From contig NZ_QPJQ01000012.1 in the NCBI RefSeq assembly GCF_003337275.1, forward strand, positions 35,314 to 99,313: a stretch of 64,000 nt of DNA. The letters are read 5' to 3'. This document shows positions 57,729-64,000 of this stretch, piece by piece. The position numbers were made by a program, and so were the translations under genes. Origin of the DNA: Marinomonas foliarum (GTDB lineage Bacteria > Pseudomonadota > Gammaproteobacteria > Pseudomonadales > Marinomonadaceae). The notes beneath the pieces were generated by a model. The model did no database searches and had not been told where the DNA came from. It saw only the letters and a list, made by a program, of their open reading frames with translations. Within the stretch, counting starts at the first letter, position 1. Every line of letters starts with the position of its first letter.

Positions 57729-57969
57729 TTTTGATAAGCCTGCTGGATTAAAAAAGGTCGGGTATTCTATCAATAATTAGGCGTAGATGACGAATGAATA
57801 AAGCGCTTTAAAGATAGATTATCTAAGAAAAGCGACATTATAAGTCTCAATCCCGCGTGTGCAAGCGCTAGTCTTCTTTCTAAGTCTTGCTTTTCTGCAA
57901 TTTGCCCCCACACTTGGCTCAACGTTATAAAATAAACACTCTTTAAATTACGCCTTACTAGGAGCCCCC

Positions 57970-59040
57970 ATGCTAACTGATGCCCAACTACAGGCGACTT
58001 TAGAAACCCTAATCGATGACAACAGCGGCCAACCTTATGGTGCTGTTTGGAATGTGGTTGCAGACGACAGCCGAGTTCATGTCACTTTAACGCTTGGCTA
58101 CCCAGCGCAAAAACAACAAGCTCAACTAGAAGCTAAGATCAAAGAACTCTTGGGTGATTCTCGCCACTTGGTACTAGACATTGACTTTCAAGTTAAAAGC
58201 CAAGCCACACAAGGCAGCATTCCTGGGATGAAAGGTGTAAAGAACATCATCGCTGTGGCGTCTGGCAAAGGCGGCGTGGGGAAATCCACCACCACGGTTA
58301 ACCTTGCTCTTGCTATGGCAAAAGAGGGCGCTCGTGTTGGTATCTTGGATGCGGACATCTACGGTCCAAGCCAAGGCATGCTGCTAGGGTTTGAAGAGGG
58401 TACTCGCCCACAAGTCCGTGACGAGAAGTTCTTCATCCCGCCAACGGCATTTGGTGTACAAGTGATGTCCATGGCATTTCTAACCACCAAAGACACGCCA
58501 GTTGCATGGCGTGGTCCTATGGTGACTGGTGCTTTGATGCAGATTTTAACGCAAACTGATTGGGATGATCTTGATTACCTATTTATCGACATGCCACCGG
58601 GTACAGGCGATATTCAACTGACCCTAGCGCAAAAAGTCCCCGTTGCCGGTTCAGTTGTGGTTACCACACCGCAAGACATCGCTTTATTAGATGCTCGCCG
58701 TGGTATTGAAATGTTCAACAAGGTAAACATTCCAGTGTTGGGCGTGGTGGAAAATATGTCGACACACATCTGTTCTAACTGCGGCCATCACGAAGCCATT
58801 TTTGGTGACGAAGGTGGTGCTAGCCTAGCAAAAGAATACGATGTTAATGTATTGGGCAAACTGCCACTGAGTCTAGCGATCCGCGAACAGAGTGATGCAG
58901 GCCGACCAATCGTGGTAAATGCACCAGAAAGTGATACGGCAGGCATTTATCAGTCGATTGCACGCAAGCTTGGTGCTACCCTTGCATCCCAACAAAATGA
59001 ACAAATAGCGATGCCTATTATTGGCATGAGCGACGATTGA
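57970..59040 (+). CDS. apbC: Iron-sulfur cluster carrier protein ApbC (Mrp)
   Basis: 356 residues. N-terminal MIP18-like domain (about 1-75), then a deviant Walker A P-loop NTPase: VASGKGGVGKSTTTVNLALAM with the signature Lys, DADIYGPSQGMLLG, and CxxC HICSNCGHHE, where the cluster binds. Carries [4Fe-4S] clusters to apoproteins. Divergent from metG, next to dcd, as in Pseudomonas. Confidence 0.95.
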   Translation: MLTDAQLQATLETLIDDNSGQPYGAVWNVVADDSRVHVTLTLGYPAQKQQAQLEAKIKELLGDSRHLVLDIDFQVKSQATQGSIPGMKGVKNIIAVASGKGGVGKSTTTVNLALAMAKEGARVGILDADIYGPSQGMLLGFEEGTRPQVRDEKFFIPPTAFGVQVMSMAFLTTKDTPVAWRGPMVTGALMQILTQTDWDDLDYLFIDMPPGTGDIQLTLAQKVPVAGSVVVTTPQDIALLDARRGIEMFNKVNIPVLGVVENMSTHICSNCGHHEAIFGDEGGASLAKEYDVNVLGKLPLSLAIREQSDAGRPIVVNAPESDTAGIYQSIARKLGATLASQQNEQIAMPIIGMSDD

Positions 59041-59049
59041 GGAAAAGTA

Positions 59050-59637
59050 ATGCGTTTGTGTGACCGAGATATTATAAAAGCCCTAGACGAAGGTTCTATT
59101 GTTATCGAACCACGCCCAGATAACAGCGTGATCAGCGGCGTCTCTGTTGATTTACGATTGGGCAACTCGTTTCGCGTCTTTCAAGGTCACCCAGCGCCTT
59201 ATCTTGATCTAAGCAGCTCGAAAGCTGACTTAAGCAAAGTCATCGAATCCGTCATGAGCGAGGAAATCCTAGTCGAAGATGGCAAACCTTTCTTCATCCA
59301 TCCGGGCGAACTCGTACTTGGCGTCACCAAAGAATCCGTCACCGTACCTGACAACCTAGTTGGCTGGCTCGACGGACGTTCTTCCTTGGCACGCCTTGGC
59401 TTAATGGTTCATGTAACCGCACACCGCATCGACCCAGGTTGGAGCGGCGGCATCGTGTTGGAATTCCTCAACGGCGGCAAACTACCCATCGCCCTCAGCC
59501 CAGGAATGACCATCGGCGCCATCAACTTCGAAACCATGTCGGGTTCTGCGGATCGTCCTTATAACAAGCGGGATAACGCAAAGTATAAAGACCAAACCTC
59601 AGCGGTTGGTAGCCGGATCTCAGGTGACAAATCCTAG
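59050..59637 (+). CDS. dcd: dCTP deaminase
   Basis: 195 residues. Deaminates dCTP to dUTP in dTTP synthesis. [52 protein letters not shown] (catalytic Glu in VLEF) and the C-terminal [13 protein letters not shown] are family blocks. Nine bp after apbC, so co-transcribed. Confidence 0.97.
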   Translation: MRLCDRDIIKALDEGSIVIEPRPDNSVISGVSVDLRLGNSFRVFQGHPAPYLDLSSSKADLSKVIESVMSEEILVEDGKPFFIHPGELVLGVTKESVTVPDNLVGWLDGRSSLARLGLMVHVTAHRIDPGWSGGIVLEFLNGGKLPIALSPGMTIGAINFETMSGSADRPYNKRDNAKYKDQTSAVGSRISGDKS

Positions 59638-59658
59638 ATCTTTTTTAAGATCGACTAG

Positions 59659-59683
59659 AAAGAGGCCTCGGCCTCTTTTTTTG
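59659..59683 (+). terminator. Rho-independent terminator after dcd
   Basis: AAAGAGGCC and GGCCTCTTT pair and run into a T stretch. A second small hairpin, GATCTT-TTTT-AAGATC, precedes it at 59637. Confidence 0.88.
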
Positions 59684-59755
59684 TTTTTATAAGGTCAAAT
59701 AGTTACTTCTCAGCGATTCCTAGTTTGCAAGCTTGGTTCCGCTCTGCTGAGCGGG

Positions 59756-59800
59756 CTAGTTCCTTCCCCTTTCTTCAAGGGGAAGGTTAGGATGGGGTTA
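59756..59800. repeat. Half copy of the palindromic intergenic repeat
   Basis: The right half of the unit seen at 33.5 and 48.6 kb: CCTTCCCCTTTCTTCAAGGG, then GAAGGTTAGGATGGGG. The left half is missing. Confidence 0.75.
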
Positions 59801-60222
59801 TTTCTTTGGGTTTTAAAGGATATTTGTTACTTCTCAATAGCTCCGAGCTGCAGGCTTTATTCCGCTTTTTAATTCAGGAAAAAGCTGAGCGGGTAACTTT
59901 TGTCCAGATCCACAAAACTTACCAAAAATTCGCTTTATCGGGCTATCGCCCAAACGTCTCATTCATATTGTTTAATACAGGTTTAGCAAGACGATTTTTA
60001 CCGTAAGGCTTAGATGGTTTATTTAGTGAGAGATGGTTCGTTAAACAATGACCCTGAAACTCCATAAAGTCGCGCAATCGGGATTGCGTCGAACTGACTT
60101 CTTCGTAGCTAATCGTCTGCAAATTTATACCCGATACCGTAATGCTAATCGTAGGGCGCGATGAGGGAGGTACGACCGTGATCCGCCGGAGAAAGTGAAG
60201 CTTTCATTGTCTGAAACCGACT
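59801..60222. other. Gene-free junction between dcd and the cassette array
   Basis: No convincing gene. An open frame at 59806-60006 overlaps repeat patches shared with 23.0 kb and is not supported. The patches 59862-59904 and 60151-60210 are the partners of 23009-23051 and 22887-22940, in reversed order relative to each other. Confidence 0.6.
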
Positions 60223-60555
60223 TTATTTTTGGATGAAATTTAAAACACAATTTATGGGTGGATATACAGTCTATTTTTGAGATGAAGACATTTTTGCTCG
60301 TTTAACCATTTTAAATCAACTGGTTGTGCGCGTTTTGTGCTGGAGGTAAGTAAGAAAGTCCTCTAATATCAATGAATAAGAATCTACAGTGTAGAAATAA
60401 CGCGCTGTGGATAAAAGGAATAACACGCATGCTCGTTTTTCCTGTTTTAACTTTTGTTGATATCTCTATTTATGGTTTTAGAGTCAGTGACTTATAGTAA
60501 TATTAAGAAGGTTTCCAATCTGTGTAAACGCGCATGCGCATTAACAAAATGTTAG
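60223..60555 (+). repeat. Integron-type leader repeat, copy 2
   Basis: Homologue of 23209-23540 (see that entry), about 80% alike by eye. It ends in GCGCATGCGC at 60531 and the GTTAG core at 60551, where similarity to copy 1 stops and the first cassette begins. Confidence 0.7.
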
Positions 60556-60608
60556 AAGAGCAAGGAAAAATAAGCAGAGTGCGAGAAGTCAAACTAAAAG
60601 AAAGAATC

Positions 60609-61754
60609 ATGGGCTATTCGGTTTCTCCAGCTCGCAGCGGGGAGATGGCTCAAGTGCAGTATATGGGAGCAACCTCAACGGAAGATGGGGATCTCCATAT
60701 TAAGTACCTAGAAGGTTTTCCTCAGACGATTCTTTCAATGATAGATGAAGGTATTACACCAGCTGATATTAAATCAATGGTTGTCCTTATATCTCATGAT
60801 CTTAATGCGAAAGTTTATATCAATGAGCTTGAAGTATTTGGATATGTACATGTAAAAGCTAAGAAAGTAGATAAAGGTCAAGCACTCAAGAAAGATGACA
60901 TATCTGGATTTGAACGGATAAAACTGGGTGATATCGAGTTTCCTGATGACCATGCATATTTTTGCGTACTATCTCTTGGTTGGGATAAGGCCTACATATT
61001 CGATTTTTCACCACTCGATGACCAGAGTTCAAGAAAGATCGAGTATGATGTGGAGAAATTTATAGGTTCGTACTTCTCATATCTTTCATTTAAAACAATC
61101 CACAAAATATCAGATTCTGACTGGGACCAGATTTTAAAACAAAATTGGTTCCCTTTTTTCTCTCTAAAGTTTTCTACAATCGAGTCAATTATAAATTACG
61201 TTAGGGCCGGATGGGATATTGACGATCTCATAAATACGATAGAGATTGATACGCTAGAACATCTTCAAAACTGGACTCCTGATTGGAAGAAAGATGAAGG
61301 CTTGGCTCCATTTGTTGATTTTTTAGAACGGGCAATAGAAAGGCATAAGTCTGAAGATTTTATCAGTAGCACCTCTATTATCTACCCTAAAATCGAAGGA
61401 CTAATTAGGCAAGAATTCATCAAGGATAATCCGGGTAAAGAGGGGCGTAGACAGAATATGCTTGTTGAGCACATAACAGAGAAGACTCAGTATACGTTGT
61501 CATCGCTTACAACATATATACCTGACAGATTCAAAAGATATCTTGAGGAGTGCTATTTCAAAGACTTTATTGCATCAAGCCAGAATAATCAGGTTAGCCG
61601 TCACTCAGTTGCTCATGGAGCAAGTTCAATTGAGCAGTATGGAAAAAAAGAGTCATTAGTAGGGTTGTTAGTGTTTTCACAAATAGCTCAATACATCAAA
61701 CAGTCTTCTAACAAGTCAAGCAACACGGACGCTGCAAGCAGCGCCGGTTCTTGA
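60609..61754 (+). CDS. Cassette 1 gene, hypothetical protein
   Basis: 381 residues, soluble, function not recognised. The C-terminal part has the helical pattern ERHKSEDFISSTSIIYPKIEGLI and RHSVAHGASSIEQYGKKES, with the polar Arg-His...His common to several uncharacterised phage- or stress-linked proteins, but no family can be named with confidence. The start is uncertain: the frame opens at 60534 inside the shared leader, so 60609 (ATG) or GTG 60579 (AAGGA upstream) are likelier. Its stop lies inside the attC site. Confidence 0.65.
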   Translation: MGYSVSPARSGEMAQVQYMGATSTEDGDLHIKYLEGFPQTILSMIDEGITPADIKSMVVLISHDLNAKVYINELEVFGYVHVKAKKVDKGQALKKDDISGFERIKLGDIEFPDDHAYFCVLSLGWDKAYIFDFSPLDDQSSRKIEYDVEKFIGSYFSYLSFKTIHKISDSDWDQILKQNWFPFFSLKFSTIESIINYVRAGWDIDDLINTIEIDTLEHLQNWTPDWKKDEGLAPFVDFLERAIERHKSEDFISSTSIIYPKIEGLIRQEFIKDNPGKEGRRQNMLVEHITEKTQYTLSSLTTYIPDRFKRYLEECYFKDFIASSQNNQVSRHSVAHGASSIEQYGKKESLVGLLVFSQIAQYIKQSSNKSSNTDAASSAGS

Positions 61755-61764
61755 GGCGTTAAGC
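61706..61764 (+). other. attC site of cassette 1
   Basis: TTCTAAC to GTTAAGC, 59 bp; arms AACAAGTCAAG and CTTGAGGCGTT pair, centre CGGACGCTGC...GCAGCGCCG. Confidence 0.87.
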
Positions 61765-61773
61765 ATCAAAGTA

Positions 61774-62289
61774 ATGGAATCAATTAAATTAATCTTAGCT
61801 TTTTGGAATTATCGCTTCATGTCGAGTTGCGAAGTAATAGCTTGGGCAGACGAAGAGATAAAGGCTGTAGACGAGCCTAGTGATGATTTGATCACTTTAT
61901 CCCTAAAAGGGCCAGAGATGCTCACTAAGCTTCCGGGGGACGAATTCCCACGATCTACCAATTTGCCTTATGAAAAAATATTCGCGATCAAAGCTTCTAT
62001 ATTGGATACATCTATAAAAGAAGAAAGGGATAAGTTTATTTCTTGGATGTTAGGTTCCTGCCGAGGCTTAAGTTTAGATATTCCAGAGGTAAGACTTGCC
62101 TATGATTACGAGCATATTAGCTGGGACTGTGATAATCCGAAGAAAGCTGACGAGATGTTTGATGAATCGTTTCGTAATATGCTTAGTAATTGGAATGAGC
62201 AGACTGAAGAGTTAGAAGGCAAATGCTTAACAAATCAATCAACTACGCGCATTCTGCGCCGGAAGCAGCGAAGCTGCTCCGGTTATTGA
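61774..62289 (+). CDS. Cassette 2 gene, hypothetical protein
   Basis: 171 residues, acidic, no signal peptide or membrane helix, not recognised. The last 20 residues (from about KCLTNQ on) are read from the attC hairpin, so the true protein core ends near residue 150. It starts 16 bp after the attC cut point of cassette 1; the ribosome site is weak. Confidence 0.6.
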   Translation: MESIKLILAFWNYRFMSSCEVIAWADEEIKAVDEPSDDLITLSLKGPEMLTKLPGDEFPRSTNLPYEKIFAIKASILDTSIKEERDKFISWMLGSCRGLSLDIPEVRLAYDYEHISWDCDNPKKADEMFDESFRNMLSNWNEQTEELEGKCLTNQSTTRILRRKQRSCSGY

Positions 62290-62299
62290 GGCGTTATGT
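62225..62299 (+). other. attC site of cassette 2
   Basis: GCTTAAC (perfect RYYYAAC) to GTTATGT, 75 bp; arms AACAAATCAATCAA and TTATTGAGGCGTT, central hairpin GGAAGCAGCGAAGCTGCTCC. Confidence 0.88.
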
Positions 62300-62328
62300 G
62301 CAACAAGCACTAATCAAGGAGATAAATA

Positions 62329-62622
62329 ATGCAAGCGTTGTTAGGTATCGGTGGGTTCATCCTTTTTATGGGATATGGCATTCTGCAAATAGTTGCGGGA
62401 TATGTTGGTATTGATTTTCATTTTGGTGCCGTCTGGGCTGGCGTAGCTATCGTTGCAGCTTTGATGTTTCGCTTCACGCTTCCAATTACAATCGGGGCTT
62501 TCTTTGGCGCAATGGATGTTTGGGGCTGGCATTGGGGTTTTGCTGCATTGTTTGCCGCTCCTGGTCTGGCATTTTTAATACCAGGAGTCATCCTTTCAAT
62601 CATAGAGGGTGTGAAACGGTAA
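62329..62622 (+). CDS. Cassette 3 first gene, small membrane protein
   Basis: 97 residues with about three hydrophobic helices (MGYGILQIVAGYVGIDFHFG, FAALFAAPGLAFLIPGVIL). Not recognised. It has an AAGGAG site. It shares one cassette with the next gene, 2 bp downstream. Confidence 0.65.
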   Translation: MQALLGIGGFILFMGYGILQIVAGYVGIDFHFGAVWAGVAIVAALMFRFTLPITIGAFFGAMDVWGWHWGFAALFAAPGLAFLIPGVILSIIEGVKR

Positions 62623-62624
62623 TT

Positions 62625-62930
62625 ATGCCAAAAACACTTATATACATTGCCGCAGGGTTTCTGTTTGTTGGCGTATTACCATTGCCATATGGCTACTACA
62701 TGTTGTTGCGGTTTATAGCTTGTGGTGTATTTGCATGGGCGGCATACATCGCTTTCGAGAAAAATGAAAATGTCTTACCTTGGGTTTTTGTTGTTTTAGC
62801 TATTGTGTTTAACCCAATAATAAAAATTCATTTCCCCAAAGAAATGTGGGTAATCATAGATTTTTCCTCAGGGCTGCTATTGGTTCTTGTAAGTGGCAAG
62901 ATTCAAGAGAACGGCAAACAAAGCACATAA
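62625..62930 (+). CDS. Cassette 3 second gene, small membrane protein (DUF6804-like)
   Basis: 101 residues, about three to four helices. GFLFVGVLPLPYGYYMLLRF and AYIAFEKNENVLPWVFV resemble the DUF6804 pattern of small membrane proteins; I hold this loosely. The start at 62625 is chosen because the frame before it overlaps the first gene. Two genes in one cassette are uncommon. Confidence 0.6.
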   Translation: MPKTLIYIAAGFLFVGVLPLPYGYYMLLRFIACGVFAWAAYIAFEKNENVLPWVFVVLAIVFNPIIKIHFPKEMWVIIDFSSGLLLVLVSGKIQENGKQST

Positions 62931-63011
62931 CAATCACATGCACTCGGACAGTAAAAAGCGCCGCTCCTTCCTCGCTCTGCTTTTTACCGCCGGTGATGTG
63001 AGGCGTTATAT
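62925..63011 (+). other. attC site of cassette 3
   Basis: ACATAAC to GTTATAT, 87 bp; arms AACAATCACATGC and GATGTGAGGCGTT, central AGTAAAAAGCGCC...GCTTTTTACCG. Confidence 0.87.
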
Positions 63012-63033
63012 GCCCTCGAAGGATCTGAGTTGA

Positions 63034-63414
63034 ATGGAAACGAATAGTGTAATAAAGAATAGAGAGGCAGAGCTTCCAATACCATCTAAATGGCGAAGCA
63101 CTATTGCTAAAATAGTCGACGCTTTGGTTGCTAAAGATTACGTTTTACGTTCTGTTGTTCCAAATTCAGAGCTAAGAAGCCCAGATGTAGCAAGTCAGAT
63201 GAGATCATATATAGAAGATTATGGCGAAAAACTTATATCATTATCTGAAAAGTGTTGGGATTCATCAGTATATATTTGGCAAGGCAAAGACTGGCTGGCA
63301 TTAGTTGATTTGTCGACAGATAAAGAAGAAGTTAGCGACTTGGTAATGCAGCTATCTATTTCCGAGCTTGAAGCTGATTTTAAATTTACTGTCGAGATGG
63401 TGTATGTGCCGTAA
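63034..63414 (+). CDS. Cassette 4 gene, small uncharacterised protein
   Basis: 126 residues, soluble. IPSKWRSTIAKIVDALVAKDY, MRSYIEDYGEKLISLSEKCWDSS and the end WLALVDLSTDKEEVSDLVMQ...VEMVYVP look like a recurring small-protein family of unknown role that I recall (possibly DUF7668). No function can be stated. It starts 29 bp after the cut point of the third attC. Confidence 0.62.
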   Translation: METNSVIKNREAELPIPSKWRSTIAKIVDALVAKDYVLRSVVPNSELRSPDVASQMRSYIEDYGEKLISLSEKCWDSSVYIWQGKDWLALVDLSTDKEEVSDLVMQLSISELEADFKFTVEMVYVP

Positions 63415-63419
63415 TGGGC

Positions 63420-63521
63420 ATATAACAAACAGTTTAAAAGCGGACAAAATTCAGTTGGCTGGTTTCGCTCCGCTTCACATTATAGCCAACCAAATTTTGC
63501 CTTTTAACTGAGGCGTTAACT
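63420..63521 (+). other. attC site of cassette 4
   Basis: ATATAAC to GTTAACT, 102 bp, the longest here; arms AACAAACAGTTAAAAG-like and CTTTTAACTGAGGCGTT, with a second inner stem AATTCAGTTGGCTGG...CCAACCAAATTTT. Confidence 0.87.
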
Positions 63522-63534
63522 GCTAGGAGAACTC

Positions 63535-63933
63535 ATGGACATAGCGGTAAAGATATTCCAAGTCCTGTTTTACATTACAGGGTCTACAATTGCTGTTTTA
63601 ACTTATATAAAGGCTAAAAATGGATTATTAAATTCGGTCAACACAGAATATCAAAAGAAAGTTATGGAGCGGTTAAGCCAGCTTTCTTCTGAACTGTATG
63701 ATGAGTTCGACCAAAGTTCAGATAAGTTTTGGGCAAAAGAAGATCAGGCTAAAGAAGTTTTGAGCCAACTGCATGAGCTAATTATTCCTCACAAACACGA
63801 GATAATTACGAATAAAGAAATTCATTCAGGCTTTCGCTTACCATCAAAATTTGAAGAGCTAGATCAATTTTTAAATAAATTAAAATCTGACCCATTTATC
63901 CCTAGGGAAACTGCGATTAAGTCCCCAATATGA
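63535..63933 (+). CDS. Cassette 5 gene, membrane-anchored coiled-coil protein, possibly truncated
   Basis: 132 residues; one N-terminal helix (IFQVLFYITGSTIAVLTYI), then a charged helical part. TAGGAGAAC gives a ribosome site. No attC follows the stop in the remaining 67 bases, and the sequence changes character after about 63930, so the C-terminus may be altered by an insertion. Confidence 0.62.
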   Translation: MDIAVKIFQVLFYITGSTIAVLTYIKAKNGLLNSVNTEYQKKVMERLSQLSSELYDEFDQSSDKFWAKEDQAKEVLSQLHELIIPHKHEIITNKEIHSGFRLPSKFEELDQFLNKLKSDPFIPRETAIKSPI

Positions 63934-64000
63934 GACAATGCCGATCTGACCATTACCTCAAGACCGAATGACATGAATCAGCTTTCCTTCGCCGATACCG
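63934..64000 (+). mobile_element. Probable start of an IS5-family insertion sequence
   Basis: From about 63934 the sequence resembles the end of an insertion sequence. An ATG at 63973 opens MNQLSFADT, which resembles the MxQLSFAxAEY start of IS5-family transposases. Only nine codons lie in the window, so this is a lead rather than an identification. Confidence 0.45.

Larger units (their letters stand above)
60551..63972 (+). mobile_element. Integron cassette array, at least five cassettes, no integrase in window
   Basis: Gene cassettes in one direction, bounded by cut points at 60551, 61758, 62293, 63005 and 63515. Four attC sites with the shared arm AACAAATC/TGAGGCGTTA lie between them. The genes are AT-rich and mostly unrecognised, as in chromosomal integrons. 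No intI lies in the 900 bp to the left; it could be beyond the window or lost (a CALIN-type array). The right end is probably cut by an insertion sequence. Confidence 0.85.

Noticed and set aside
59806..60006. Open reading frame of 66 codons after dcd
   Set aside because: It overlaps repeat patches shared with 23.0 kb, has no ribosome site and no recognisable protein pattern.
1..64000. CRISPR arrays, tRNA or rRNA genes
   Set aside because: No regularly spaced repeats or recognisable tRNA/rRNA were noticed; a covariance-model scan was not possible.

Overview
The window comes from a marine gammaproteobacterium of the Oceanospirillales, most likely Marinomonas or a close relative. I infer this from the protein sequences, the moderate G+C content and gene orders typical of Pseudomonas-like gammaproteobacteria (rnt-motY-argG, rnfABCDGE-nth, metG-apbC-dcd). 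I could not run a database search, so the genus is an inference. Most of the window is ordinary chromosome.

Layout. 1-9 kb: a Kef-type antiporter cut by the window edge, hemG, an RsgA-type GTPase, agmatine deiminase, a small lipoprotein behind a sigma-54-like promoter, a sigma-54 activator with a degenerate receiver domain, and a HIS6-type (eukaryote-like) ProFAR isomerase. 9-16 kb: arfB, a GNAT protein and a DUF1289 protein, then a tight seven-gene operon (DedA-like membrane protein, ATP-grasp ligase, DinB-like protein, NRDE/TANGO2 protein, YHS protein, DoxX-like protein, OlsF-like bifunctional acyltransferase) that looks like an uncharacterised lipid pathway. 16.5-22.9 kb: a complete cytochrome bd locus, cydABX plus cydDC. 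24.9-33.4 kb: a periplasmic-sensor diguanylate cyclase, a cupin regulator with azlCD behind a 36-bp perfect palindrome, an exported ParB-like/pyrophosphatase fusion, trxC, and a YfhL ferredoxin beside TrhP. 33.7-48.6 kb: a TonB siderophore receptor, a DUF748 giant, rnt, motY, argG, ribokinase and nucleoside hydrolase, an RRM protein, an omega-amino-acid transaminase and nth. 48.8-59.6 kb: rnfABCDGE, metG, apbC and dcd.

Accessory DNA. Two loci carry integron cassettes, and neither has an integrase in the window. At 23.2-24.8 kb a 330-bp leader precedes a DUF6602-like cassette with an attC site and then a truncated dfrA1-type trimethoprim-resistance gene. At 60.2-64 kb a homologous leader precedes an array of at least five cassettes with four attC sites, cut at the right by what looks like the start of an IS5-family element. 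The leaders are about 80% alike by eye and both end at a GTTAG core, as expected for attI or a cassette-array leader. These two loci, the lipid operon and the ParB/pyrophosphatase fusion are the parts most worth follow-up. A family of about 100-bp G/C-rich palindromic repeats lies between genes at 33.5, 48.6 and 59.8 kb. I saw no tRNA, rRNA or CRISPR.
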